A DNA stretch of 64,000 nt from NCBI RefSeq assembly GCF_017876435.1, contig NZ_JAGIOA010000001.1, positions 868,001 through 932,000 on the forward strand. Reading direction: 5' to 3'. The position numbers were made by a program, and so were the translations under genes. How positions within the stretch are numbered: position 1 is the stretch's first letter; each line of letters begins with the position of its first letter. Source of the stretch: Microbacterium phyllosphaerae (GTDB lineage Bacteria > Actinomycetota > Actinomycetes > Actinomycetales > Microbacteriaceae). A model generated the notes under the pieces. The model worked only from the letters and a program-made list of their open reading frames with translations, had not been told where the DNA came from and ran no database searches. Of the stretch, positions 25,317 to 33,029 are shown one piece after another.

Positions 25317-25950
25317 CCGTTCTCTGCGGGCCGTGCTCGTCAGACCGCTGGAGGCGACAGCGGCGGCCCTGGACCGACCCGGGATCACGCCCGATCGGCT
25401 GACGGTGCTCGGGCTCGTGCTCGGCGTCGCTTCCGCTGTGACGGCAGGATTCCAGCTGTGGGGGGTCGCTCTCGGGCTGTGGCTCGTCTCGCGCATCGCC
25501 GACGGGCTCGACGGGACCCTCGCCCGACGTCGCAGACGGTTGGCGGAGTCGCAGGGGCGGGAGTCCGCGCCCTCGCATGCGGGCGGATTCCTCGACATCA
25601 CCGCCGACTTCGTCGTCTACGGCGCCACGGTCGTCGGCGTCGCCTTCGGCGCCACGTCGCAGTTCGACGCCCCGTGGTGGCCGTTCCTCGTCGTGCTCCT
25701 GGTCTATTACGTGAACGGCACGGCCTTCCTCGCCTTCTCCTCGATCGCCGAGCGCACTGGGCGCACGATCGACGACGGACGCTCACTGTCGTTCCTCGGC
25801 CGGATCGCCGAGGGCACCGAGACCATCGCGGTGCACGCGCTGTGGCTCATCCTGCCGTTCTGGGCCTGGCAGATCGCGCTCGTCTGGTCGCTCTTCGTCG
25901 CGGTGAGCGCTGTGCAGCGCGTCGTCGTCGGCTATCGCAGCCTGCGCTGA
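25309..25950 (+). CDS. CDP-alcohol phosphatidyltransferase family protein with an enlarged catalytic loop
   Basis: Membrane enzyme of 213 residues expected to join a CDP-activated lipid to an alcohol. The CDP-OH motif starts DGTLAR and ends GGFLDITAD, giving the metal-binding Asp residues. Between AR and G there are 18 residues rather than the usual eight, an insert of about ten rich in Arg, Ser and Glu. Helices follow (WWPFLVVLLVYYV, LWLILPFWAWQIA). The gene overlaps TVP38 by eight bases. By memory YnjF of E. coli belongs to the same family and also follows a transporter. The lipid product is unknown. Confidence 0.85.
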   Translation: MLDRSLRAVLVRPLEATAAALDRPGITPDRLTVLGLVLGVASAVTAGFQLWGVALGLWLVSRIADGLDGTLARRRRRLAESQGRESAPSHAGGFLDITADFVVYGATVVGVAFGATSQFDAPWWPFLVVLLVYYVNGTAFLAFSSIAERTGRTIDDGRSLSFLGRIAEGTETIAVHALWLILPFWAWQIALVWSLFVAVSAVQRVVVGYRSLR

Positions 25951-25966
25951 GTCGGGCCGGGCACGC

Positions 25967-27457
25967 TCAGGACCTGCGGCGGTGGAGACGGGCCAGCAGT
26001 CCGATCGCGAATGCGATCGCCCCGCCCCGCAGACCACGTTGTGCCTCTTTCACGACCGCGTTCCATCCCGCGTCGGAGTATGTCGGGTACGCGTGCATCG
26101 TCGTCGCGAGGGTGCGTACGTTCATCCTCGTCTTCACCGCCACGGTGTACTCGGCCAAGGACTCGCCTGCTCGCGGCCCGACGATCACCGCCCCCGTGAC
26201 GCGGCCGCGGCGATCGACGACGATGTTCGTGAATCCGTCGGTGTGGCCGTCGGCGATCGCCCGATCGAGATGCGAGTGCTGCTGCGTGATCACATGCATC
26301 CCGCGCGCGGACGCGTCGGCGGGCGAGACCCCGACTGCGCCCACCTCGGGTGAGGTGAACGTGACGCGAGGAACGACGTCGGCGTCGATCTTGCGGGAGA
26401 GCCCGAGCACGGCGTTCGTCGCGGCGACGCTGCCGTACATGCCGGCCGTGTGCGTGAACCGCGGCAGCGGGGTGACATCGCCGGCGGCACGGATGCGCGG
26501 GTTCGACGTGCGCAGCGAGGCGTCGACGTCGACCGCTCCTCGGCGATCGAGGGTCACACCGGCTGCCGGCAGCCCGAGGTCGGAGACCTCGACCCGGCGT
26601 CCCAGTGCCGCGAGGGCGCGATCGAACACGACCTGCGTGCCGTCGCTCAGCCGGGCGGTGCCCGATGGTGACGGAGCGTCGTCGGACCCGGCTGAGTCGA
26701 AAGAGCGCACGGTCGTGCCGAGGCGCACGTCGACGCCTTCTGCACGGAGAGCAGCGAGGACGACGGCGCTCGCCGCGGCATCCTCCTTCGGCAGCACCCG
26801 ATCGCCTCGGTGGATCAGCGTGACCTGACTGCCCAGTCGCACCATCGCCTGTGCGATCTCGCAGCCGATCGCGCCACCGCCCTGCACGAGCAGGCGTGCC
26901 GGCAGCGCATCCAGATCCCAGAAGGTCTCGTTCGTGAGCACGTCGATCGATGCCTCGCCCTCGACCGACGTGCGCACCGGCGAACTCCCCGCGGCGATGA
27001 GCGCGTCACGGAACGCGATGCGCTCGCCGTCGACCACGACGGAGCGGGGACCGTCGAACCGCGCGCGGCCGGTGAGCGTGTGGATGCCGTCTCGGTTGAG
27101 CGTCTCAGGGGAGTCGACCGGCTCGATGTCATGGATCGCGGCGTGCACGTGCTGCATCACGGCGGGGAAGTCGACGTGCACCTCGCTCGCGGTCACACCC
27201 AGCCCCGCGCTGCTGCGCGCGGCGTGCGCGGCGGCGGCCGACGCGATGAGAGCCTTCGACGGCACGCAGCCGGTGTGCAGGCATTCGCCTCCGAACCGGT
27301 GCGCCTCGATCAGCAGCACGTGCGCGCCGAGCGCGGCCGCCGTGCGTGCCCCGACGAGTCCGGCGCTTCCGGCCCCGATCACGACCAGGTCCCACGTGCG
27401 TCCGCCTGCCTCGCGCGCGGTCAGTGCGCGCGCCGATCTGCGAGAAGGAGTGCTCAT
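25967..27457 (-). CDS. Pyridine nucleotide-disulfide oxidoreductase (mercuric reductase/lipoamide dehydrogenase-like)
   Basis: Flavoprotein of 496 residues. The FAD dinucleotide fold is at about 24-35 (VVIGAGSAGLVG) and the redox-active pair Cys59 and Cys64 lies in GGECLHTGCVPSKA. NAD(P) binding is in GGGAIGCEIA. The C-terminal dimer segment has MHAYPTYSDAGWN, where lipoamide dehydrogenases have a His-x4-Glu pair. There is no N-terminal heavy-metal domain and no C-terminal Cys pair, so it is not a classical MerA. A basic, hydrophobic tail (AIAFAIGLLARLHRRR) could touch the membrane. It is divergent from the methyltransferase and converges with the CDP-alcohol transferase. Confidence 0.88.
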   Translation of the reverse strand: MSTPSRRSARALTAREAGGRTWDLVVIGAGSAGLVGARTAAALGAHVLLIEAHRFGGECLHTGCVPSKALIASAAAAHAARSSAGLGVTASEVHVDFPAVMQHVHAAIHDIEPVDSPETLNRDGIHTLTGRARFDGPRSVVVDGERIAFRDALIAAGSSPVRTSVEGEASIDVLTNETFWDLDALPARLLVQGGGAIGCEIAQAMVRLGSQVTLIHRGDRVLPKEDAAASAVVLAALRAEGVDVRLGTTVRSFDSAGSDDAPSPSGTARLSDGTQVVFDRALAALGRRVEVSDLGLPAAGVTLDRRGAVDVDASLRTSNPRIRAAGDVTPLPRFTHTAGMYGSVAATNAVLGLSRKIDADVVPRVTFTSPEVGAVGVSPADASARGMHVITQQHSHLDRAIADGHTDGFTNIVVDRRGRVTGAVIVGPRAGESLAEYTVAVKTRMNVRTLATTMHAYPTYSDAGWNAVVKEAQRGLRGGAIAFAIGLLARLHRRRS

Positions 27458-27495
27458 CCCTGAAGCCTAGAGTGGACCCGGAAGCGGGAGGGCGG

Positions 27496-28176
27496 ATGGC
27501 GGCACTGATGCGGCGATACGGCGTGGGCGCGCGCTGGTACGACGTGCTCTCGGGCGAGCGCCTGGTCTATCGGGCCGGTCGGCAGGCGGGGATCGCCTTG
27601 CTCGACCCGGGACCCGGCGATGTCGTCATCGATCTCGGATGCGGGACCGGGCTGAACTTCGCGCTGCTGCTCGCGGCGACGGCGCCGTCAGGGGTCGTGA
27701 TCGGCATCGATCGCAGCTCCGAGATGCTGGCCGTGGCCCAGCGGCGGATCGATCGGCAGGGCTGGCGTGACAGGGTCCGTCTGATCCGGGCGGATGCCGC
27801 AGAGCTGCGGTCGGACGAGGTGGCCCGGGCCGTGATCGACCTGCGTGGCGGCGGCGACGGCCGAGCCGACGCTCTGCTCGCGACCTACTCGCTCAGCGTG
27901 ATCACCGAGCGCGAGGAGGCGTGGCAACGAGCGCGAGCGTGCCTGCGCCCCGACGCGAGGGCGTGCATCGTCGACATGCAGCCGCCGCACGGCTTCTGGC
28001 GTGTGCTCTCACCGCTCGCCCGCCTCGCCTGCGCGACGGGCGGAGCCGACATCGCGGCGCGACCCTGGCGGATGCTCGAGCGTGATGCCGTCGACCCGTC
28101 GTCGGTACGACGTGCCGAGCGCAAGGGCGGCCACATCGTCGCGGTGGCTGCGACGCTCGCGGCTACGCGTCCCTGA
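27496..28176 (+). CDS. Class I SAM-dependent methyltransferase
   Basis: Protein of 226 residues with the Rossmann SAM motif I VVIDLGCGTGLNF at about 37-49, an acidic strand-2 end (VIGIDRSSEML) and motif II/III spacing typical of small-molecule methyltransferases such as UbiE-like enzymes. ATG at 27496 has GGGAGGGC just upstream. It starts 38 bases from the divergent flavoprotein gene, so both may share a control region. Substrate unknown; quinone, lipid or metalloid methylation are all possible. Its end overlaps the TetR stop region of the opposite strand by 14 bases. Confidence 0.85.
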   Translation: MAALMRRYGVGARWYDVLSGERLVYRAGRQAGIALLDPGPGDVVIDLGCGTGLNFALLLAATAPSGVVIGIDRSSEMLAVAQRRIDRQGWRDRVRLIRADAAELRSDEVARAVIDLRGGGDGRADALLATYSLSVITEREEAWQRARACLRPDARACIVDMQPPHGFWRVLSPLARLACATGGADIAARPWRMLERDAVDPSSVRRAERKGGHIVAVAATLAATRP

Positions 28177-28834
28177 GCGGTTCGAGCGCGTCGAGGATGA
28201 GATCGAGCCCGAAGAGGAACTCCTCGGCAGGGTCGTAGCCCGCGGCCAGAAGGCCCGCGGCGGACTCATTGAGATAGGGGAAGTCGGCAGGAGGAAGCTG
28301 CGGCATGTAGACGTCCTGCGTCATGTCCGCGAGCTCGTCGGCGGTGTCGAACGGCAGGCTGGCCGCCTGCAGGGCGTAGCCGTAGACGTAGCTGTTGATC
28401 AGCCAGTTGGCATGGGTCGCCATCAGGATCGAGAACCCGGCACGTCGCAGACAGGCGGTGACCGCTTCGCGGTGGCGGAGGTTCGCAGGGCCGGGCGAGG
28501 TCCTCGACTCCATCAGGCCGATCGCCCACGGATGCCGAGCGAGAGCCTGCTGGGTGGAGATCGCTTCCGCCCTCATCGCCGACCGCCAGTCCGTGTCGAG
28601 TGGCGGTGCGTCGGCCTCGTCGAAGACGACGTCGATCATGGCATCCAGCAGCTCGTCCTTGTTCGCCACGTAGTGGTAGAGCGACATCGCGCCCGCGCCG
28701 AGCGCTCCGGCGAGGCGGCGCATGCTGAGTCCGTCGACCCCCTCGCGGTCGGCGAGCCGGATCGCCTCGGCCACCACCCGCTCCGTGCTCAGGCCTGCGT
28801 CTGAGTCGACTCGGTTCTGTTCCTTCGCGGACAC
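28163..28834 (-). CDS. TetR family transcriptional regulator
   Basis: Regulator of 223 residues. The N-terminal helix-turn-helix reads VVAEAIRLADREGVDGLSMRRLAGALGAG followed by the MSLYHYVANKDELLDAM end, and the C-terminus is a TetR_C-type ligand domain. GTG at 28834 is preferred because GAGGGAAG precedes it; ATG at 28870 and 28885 lie without ribosome site, the latter next to the operators. The divergent neighbour encodes a small membrane protein, and three related palindromes lie between them, so it likely represses itself and that gene. Confidence 0.88.
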   Translation of the reverse strand: MSAKEQNRVDSDAGLSTERVVAEAIRLADREGVDGLSMRRLAGALGAGAMSLYHYVANKDELLDAMIDVVFDEADAPPLDTDWRSAMRAEAISTQQALARHPWAIGLMESRTSPGPANLRHREAVTACLRRAGFSILMATHANWLINSYVYGYALQAASLPFDTADELADMTQDVYMPQLPPADFPYLNESAAGLLAAGYDPAEEFLFGLDLILDALEPLRDA

Positions 28835-28885
28835 GTCTTCCCTCGCTCGCTCCCGCGGCGTGAAAGTCATCACCCGCACGCCCAT

Positions 28886-28930
28886 AGTACGGTGTACGCT
28901 CGGTCGTACAGCGTACGCGTACAGTGTACG
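28886..28930. promoter_or_regulatory. Triple TetR operator
   Basis: Three related 13-base words lie in the divergent gap: AGTACGGTGTACG (28886-28898), CGTACAGCGTACG (28905-28917) and CGTACAGTGTACG (28918-28930). The last is a perfect odd palindrome around a central G; the others differ by one or two positions. Two abut directly. The site suits cooperative binding of the TetR protein encoded at 28163. Confidence 0.7.
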
Positions 28931-28959
28931 AAACAACGTTCAACGAGAGAGAAGAACCG

Positions 28960-29448
28960 ATGACCACTCAAGCGAAGACCCAGCCTCTGCTCGATTCCGC
29001 ACCCGCTTCGGTGCGCGCCAAGATCGCCGCCGCATGGACGAGCTTCATGTTCCTGTACGTCTACGTCGACGTGTTCAACTTCTACAAGCCCGACGTCGTC
29101 GACGGCATCCTGAACGGCCGCATCTGGCAGTTCGACATCAGCTCGGGGCTGTTGGCGGTCTTCCTCGTGTCGGTCTCGATCCCTGCACTGATGGTGGCGC
29201 TCTCCATGGCGCTGCCGGCCCGGGCGAACCGCGTCGCGAACCTCGTCGTCGCATCGCTGCTCATTCCGTACTCGCTCTTCAATGCGGCGGGGGCGACCTG
29301 GGAGTGGGCCGCCTTCTATGGCATCTCCATCGCGATCGAGGTCCTGCTCCTGGCCTTCATCCTCCGCTCCGCGTGGAGATGGCCGCGCGTGGGCTCCGCC
29401 GCGGTGGGTGGCGATCGTGCTGAGACGCAGAGGAGTGTTCGTTCGTAG
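28960..29448 (+). CDS. DUF6326-like small membrane protein
   Basis: Protein of 162 residues with four predicted membrane helices (WTSFMFLYVYVDVFNFY, SGLLAVFLVSVSIPALMVALS, VANLVVASLLIPYSLFNAAG, YGISIAIEVLLLAFILRSAW). The family label is from the pattern VYVDVFNFYKPDVVDGIL and is tentative. The start is ATG at 28960 with GAGAGAGAAG upstream. It is probably controlled by the divergent TetR gene. Function unknown; a membrane stress or efflux accessory role is possible. Confidence 0.7.
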   Translation: MTTQAKTQPLLDSAPASVRAKIAAAWTSFMFLYVYVDVFNFYKPDVVDGILNGRIWQFDISSGLLAVFLVSVSIPALMVALSMALPARANRVANLVVASLLIPYSLFNAAGATWEWAAFYGISIAIEVLLLAFILRSAWRWPRVGSAAVGGDRAETQRSVRS

Positions 29449-29465
29449 GGATCTCGCTCGACCTC

Positions 29466-29494
29466 TTGACATCCGCTTCGCTCAGACATAACGT
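29466..29494 (+). promoter_or_regulatory. Promoter of the ArsR/SRPBCC operon
   Basis: TTGACA at 29466-29471 is a perfect -35 box; TAACGT at 29489-29494 follows after 17 bases. The start codon ATG lies at 29503, only eight bases past the -10 box, and no ribosome site fits between, so the messenger is probably leaderless. Confidence 0.65.
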
Positions 29495-29512
29495 ACAACC
29501 AAATGGTTGCAC
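29493..29512. promoter_or_regulatory. ArsR autoregulatory operator over the start codon
   Basis: GTACAACCAAATGGTTGCAC is a 20-base near-palindrome (arms CAACCA and TGGTTG). It covers the end of the -10 box, the predicted start of transcription and the ATG. A repressor bound here would block its own operon. Confidence 0.7.
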
Positions 29513-29898
29513 AAAGAGAACTGAGCGAAGCGGAGGTCGACCGTGTGTTCCACGCACTGGCGACGTCGACCCGGCGTGACATCCTGCGCCGGACGATCGA
29601 GCGGGAGCAGTCCGTCTCGACCCTCGCCTCCGAATACGAGATGTCCTTCGCCGCGGTGCAGAAGCACGTGGCCGTGCTCGAAGCGGCGGATCTCATCGTC
29701 AAGCGCGCCGAGGGACGCGAGCGGCTCGTCCGCGCGAACCCCGAGATGATCGCCCGCGCCAGGGCGCTCCTCGCCCGATACGAAGAGCTGTGGCGGTCGC
29801 GCATCGCCCGACTCGATGACCTGCTGGCCGAGACGCCGGCATCTCCTGCAGACACGACCGAAGCCACCGAAGATCCACGAACCGAAGAAGGAGACTGA
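29503..29898 (+). CDS. ArsR-type winged helix regulator
   Basis: DNA-binding protein of 131 residues with a winged helix-turn-helix (FHALATSTRRDILRRTIE, then VSTLASEYEMSFAAVQKHVAVLEAADLIVKR split across the recognition helix). No CXC metal site is seen, so it senses something other than a metal or acts with its SRPBCC partner. It probably represses its own transcription through the palindrome over its start. The stop lies one base before the SRPBCC ATG. ArsR next to an SRPBCC/AHSA1 protein is a common actinobacterial pair. Confidence 0.87.
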   Translation: MVAQRELSEAEVDRVFHALATSTRRDILRRTIEREQSVSTLASEYEMSFAAVQKHVAVLEAADLIVKRAEGRERLVRANPEMIARARALLARYEELWRSRIARLDDLLAETPASPADTTEATEDPRTEEGD

Positions 29899-29899
29899 C

Positions 29900-30877
29900 A
29901 TGCCCGTCACGGATGTCACCACCGATGCCGACAACCTCACCATGACCGTCGTCGCCGATTTCGCGGCGCCGATCGAGCGGGTCTGGGCCGCGTACAGCGA
30001 CCCGCGCCAGCTCGAGCGCTTCTGGGGTCCTCCCGGATGGCCGGCGACCTTCACCGCCTGGGACCACACGGTCGGCGGCAAGGCGAACTACACGATGAAC
30101 GGACCCCGCGGTGAGAAGGCCTCGGGCACGTGGGAGTTCCTGCGCATCGAGGCCCCGCACGGCTTCGAGGTGCTCGACTCTTTCGCCGACGACGAGGGCA
30201 CCCCTGACCCGAACCTGCCCTCGATGCGGATGGTCTTCTCGTTCGAGTCGACCGCCGAGGGCGCCCGCATGGTCACCACGAGCCACTTCGCGTCTGCCGA
30301 TGCGCTGGAGCAGGTCGTCTCGATGGGGATGGTCGAGGGCACGAAGCTCGCGATGAGTCAGATCGACGCCGTGCTGCAGGACCTCCGCGACTACGCGCAG
30401 GGCAAGGGCACGCGGGTCGAGCTGCTCGACGACGTGCACGTGCGCATCACGCGCCTCGTCGAGGGACCCCGTGATCTGGTCTGGCGTGCGCACAACGAAC
30501 CCGAGCTCATGAAGCAGTGGCTGCTCGGACCCGACGGGTGGGAGATGACCGAGTGCATCGTCGCCACGGAGGTCGGCCAGACCTACCGCAACTCGTGGGC
30601 GCCGGTCGGCGACACCGAGGGGCAGCCGTTCGGCTTCGAGGGGGAGGCGCTGCTGATCGACGCGCCTCGCCGGTCGGTCAACACCGAGCGGATGATCGGG
30701 ATGCCGGTCGAGACGCTGAACGACCTGAACCTCTACGAGGAGGACGGCGCGACGCTGATCACCCTGCTGATCGAGTACCCCGACAAGGAGACGCGCGACA
30801 TGATCCTCGCCACCGGCATGGCCGACGGCATGGAGACGTCGTACGACCGTCTCGAGCGGGAGCTGCTCGCGGTCTGA
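29900..30877 (+). CDS. Double-domain SRPBCC (AHSA1-like) protein
   Basis: Protein of 325 residues with two SRPBCC/START-like domains, each about 150 residues (first from DADNLTMTVVADFAAPIERVWAAYSDP, second from DDVHVRITRLVEGPRDLVWRAHNEPEL, only the key words named: VWAAYSDP, VWRAHNEP). The fold makes a hydrophobic pocket for small molecules. ATG at 29900 lies next to the ArsR stop with GAAGGAGAC upstream. Bound ligand unknown. The duplication in one chain is less common than a single domain. Confidence 0.85.
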   Translation: MPVTDVTTDADNLTMTVVADFAAPIERVWAAYSDPRQLERFWGPPGWPATFTAWDHTVGGKANYTMNGPRGEKASGTWEFLRIEAPHGFEVLDSFADDEGTPDPNLPSMRMVFSFESTAEGARMVTTSHFASADALEQVVSMGMVEGTKLAMSQIDAVLQDLRDYAQGKGTRVELLDDVHVRITRLVEGPRDLVWRAHNEPELMKQWLLGPDGWEMTECIVATEVGQTYRNSWAPVGDTEGQPFGFEGEALLIDAPRRSVNTERMIGMPVETLNDLNLYEEDGATLITLLIEYPDKETRDMILATGMADGMETSYDRLERELLAV

Positions 30878-30896
30878 CCTTTACGACCGTTGCGAT

Positions 30897-30928
30897 GCCG
30901 GGATGCGGGGTCAAAAACGCATCCCGGC
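30897..30928. terminator. Terminator-like hairpin after the SRPBCC gene
   Basis: GCCGGGATGCG (30897-30907) pairs perfectly with CGCATCCCGGC (30918-30928) around a ten-base loop GGGTCAAAAA. It lies between convergent SRPBCC and DoxX genes. The segment after it repeats TGCGGGGTCAA and carries more GATGC-type words, like the repeat array at 55.7 kb. Confidence 0.6.
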
Positions 30929-31035
30929 TCCGTTGCGGGGTCAATAGTGCACGGCATCCGCCGGTTTCCGGTGCGAAACTGGCCACGCACGGGCAGGTCA
31001 GGCGTGAGGGGGTCGGCCCTGCACCGTGCCCGTGG

Positions 31036-31455
31036 CTACGAGTCGGACGAGCCCGCGGATGTGCGGCGCGGAGTGCGCGTCGACCAGATCGCCAGGGCGA
31101 TCAGCACCGGCTGGAAGAAGAGCCGGACGAAGCGCTTGGTGTCGGTGTCGAGACCGAACGCATCGCGGTGCTCGAGCCACTGCGCGATGTTGCCGGGGAA
31201 GACGGCGACGAAGAACAGCGCCGCGAGCACACCGACGAATCCCCGGCGCTTGCGAGCGACGAGGAGCGCTGCGCCCAGCCCGACCTCCACGACTCCGGAG
31301 GCGAGCACGGTCACGTCAGGATCCAGCGGCACCCAGTCCGGCACCTGCGCCTGGAACTCCTCGCGCGCGAACGTCAGATGCGAGACGCCCGCGAAGACGA
31401 GGAAGGAACCGAGGAAGATCCGACCGACGGTGCGTGCGACATTCTTCTTCGACAT
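31036..31455 (-). CDS. DoxX family membrane protein
   Basis: Protein of 139 residues with four predicted helices (GRIFLGSFLVFAGVSHL, VLASGVVEVGLGAALLV, GFVGVLAALFFVAVFPGNI, FFQPVLIALAIWS). The pattern FAGVSHL plus FPGNIAQWL matches DoxX-like proteins, which are thought to partner with oxidoreductases in the membrane. It is a single gene between the SRPBCC operon and the RNase H gene. Exact role unknown. Confidence 0.85.
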   Translation of the reverse strand: MSKKNVARTVGRIFLGSFLVFAGVSHLTFAREEFQAQVPDWVPLDPDVTVLASGVVEVGLGAALLVARKRRGFVGVLAALFFVAVFPGNIAQWLEHRDAFGLDTDTKRFVRLFFQPVLIALAIWSTRTPRRTSAGSSDS

Positions 31456-31493
31456 GGTGCGAGTGTACGCGGGGTCTCGGGGTGCGCGGCGCG

Positions 31494-32243
31494 TCAGATC
31501 AGGCGGCGGAGCGCCTCTTCGAGCGTGACGCCCTGGGCCTCGGCGCGGTCGCGCAGCCGGGCATGCTCATCGCTCGACAGCGCCAGGCTCACGACGATCG
31601 GGTCGTCGACCGGAGCATCGAGCCCGTCGAGCAGATCGGACGCCTCGGCCCAGAGCGGCTCGGCGACGGCCGTCGAGGCAGCGGGGCGGGAAGAGGGGGC
31701 AGGGGCGGAAGAGGCCGCGGATGCCGGTGCCGCGGCGGCGATCGGTGCGGAGGCTGCCGCAGCTGCGCCGGCATCCGTCGCCAGGGTGAATCCGGGCCCT
31801 CGGCGCGGCTCCTGCTTCGCCTGGTACGCCTTGGCCGCGGCATTCGCGCGCTCGTCGGCCGCCTCGTTGAGGGGGTGGCCGGCGTGCCCCTTGACCCACG
31901 AGAACTCGACGTCGCGTCCGCGGATCGCCTCGTCGATGCCCTCGAGCAGGTCGCGGTTGAGCACGGGTCCGCCGTCGGACTTGCGCCAGCCCTTGCGCTT
32001 CCACCCCGGCATCCACTTGGTCACCGAATCGATCACGTAGCGGCTGTCGCACTCGATCATGAGCTTCTCGGAGATGCCCGCCGTCGCCTGCAGCAGCTCG
32101 AGCACAGCCCGCAGCTCACCCTGGTTGTTGGTGCCGTGGGGGGATCCGCCCGCAGCCCAGTTGTCGTCGTCGATGTACCAGGCCCAGCCGTTGGGGCCGG
32201 GATTGCCCAGGGCGGAGCCGTCTGCGGCGGCGGTGATCGTCAT
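31494..32243 (-). CDS. rnhA: Ribonuclease HI with C-terminal extension
   Basis: Enzyme of 249 residues that cuts RNA in RNA-DNA hybrids. Residues 1-140 are RNase HI with the four acidic metal ligands Asp8 (AADGSA), Glu43 (NQGEL), Asp66 (ECDSRY) and Asp130 (EAADERAN). Residues about 145-205 are an Ala/Pro/Ser linker. The last 35 residues (VVSLALSSDEHARLRDRAEA, then VTLEEALRRLI) read as a strand and two helices like a ribbon-helix-helix unit. A DNA-binding tail on RNase HI would be unusual, and that part is an inference from pattern only. Confidence 0.88.
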   Translation of the reverse strand: MTITAAADGSALGNPGPNGWAWYIDDDNWAAGGSPHGTNNQGELRAVLELLQATAGISEKLMIECDSRYVIDSVTKWMPGWKRKGWRKSDGGPVLNRDLLEGIDEAIRGRDVEFSWVKGHAGHPLNEAADERANAAAKAYQAKQEPRRGPGFTLATDAGAAAAASAPIAAAAPASAASSAPAPSSRPAASTAVAEPLWAEASDLLDGLDAPVDDPIVVSLALSSDEHARLRDRAEAQGVTLEEALRRLI

Positions 32244-32301
32244 CCCTCAACCGTAGCCGCGACCGGCGACACCGCCCGTCGTGCTGTCAGGCGGCCGCGC
32301 G

Positions 32302-32535
32302 TCAGTCGTCGTTCTCGGGGTCGCGGTTCTCGATCGAGACCGCGGACGGTGCGGGAGGCGCCACGGGGAAGGCGACCGAGCTCACGGAGGCGCCGGGGCC
32401 CAGCCCCAGACCGATCGACAGCGGGTCGACGGAGGGGGCGTCGTCGAGCACCTCGGACTCCGAGCGTTCGAGCGGCTCGGAGGGCAGAGTCCACTGGTTC
32501 TCTTCTTCGTCGGAGCGTTGCTGGAAAAGTCCCAT
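32302..32535 (-). CDS. Small acidic hypothetical protein
   Basis: About 77 residues (MGLFQQRSDEEENQW, then a low-complexity Pro/Val/Ser stretch). No domain is recognised. ATG at 32535 is chosen from several close in-frame starts (32544, 32550s); the ribosome site is weak. It follows the convergent-spaced RNase H gene on the same strand. Coding bias is normal, so a real small protein is likely, but the start is uncertain. Confidence 0.5.
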   Translation of the reverse strand: MGLFQQRSDEEENQWTLPSEPLERSESEVLDDAPSVDPLSIGLGLGPGASVSSVAFPVAPPAPSAVSIENRDPENDD

Positions 32536-32595
32536 GGGTCCCATTCTGATCCCGCCCATCGGCGGAAGCACCCGATTCACACCGGATTGATCGGT

Positions 32596-32934
32596 TCAGG
32601 CAGACGGGGTGATGCGGCGGAAGGTGAAGTACCCCGCGACGTGGCCGTGGTTGACGACGCCGGTTCCGCTGCTCAGCATGCGCGCCGAGGTCGTCGCGCC
32701 CGACTCCACGAAGGTGTAGCCGGTGTGCTCGAGGCGCCAGCCGATGCGCTCGACGTCGCTGAGGAAGTACCCGACGTGGTCATCGCTCACGAAGTCGTTC
32801 TCTGCGGAGCCCCACGACGACGCCTGGCCGGTGAGTCGGCTGACCTCGGCCTGCAGGTGCAGCACCACGTCGCCTCGGTCGTACGCCTCGCGTGACAGCT
32901 GCATCAGGCGCTCGGCCTCTTCGCTCGTCGGCAT
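32596..32934 (-). CDS. Hypothetical protein
   Basis: Protein of 112 residues with no domain I recognise. The N-terminal helix MPTSEEAERLMQLSREAYDRGDVVLHLQAEVSRL is amphipathic; the rest has alternating strands (YFLSDVERIGWRLEHTGYTFVESG). A GAGGGGGAAC-type purine run precedes the ATG. It is likely cytoplasmic. No context clue beyond the neighbouring small genes. Confidence 0.65.
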   Translation of the reverse strand: MPTSEEAERLMQLSREAYDRGDVVLHLQAEVSRLTGQASSWGSAENDFVSDDHVGYFLSDVERIGWRLEHTGYTFVESGATTSARMLSSGTGVVNHGHVAGYFTFRRITPSA

Positions 32935-33029
32935 GGTGTTCCCCCTCGTGTCGTCGTCCCATCATCCGCCGTGGCGGTGATTCCTCGTGGTCGGCTCGCC
33001 CGCGGCGTGCGCTCTCAGTCGTGCATGCC

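Noticed and set aside
25967..27457. Mercuric reductase
   Set aside because: The redox pair is present, but the N-terminal metal-binding domain, the C-terminal Cys pair and mer genes are absent.
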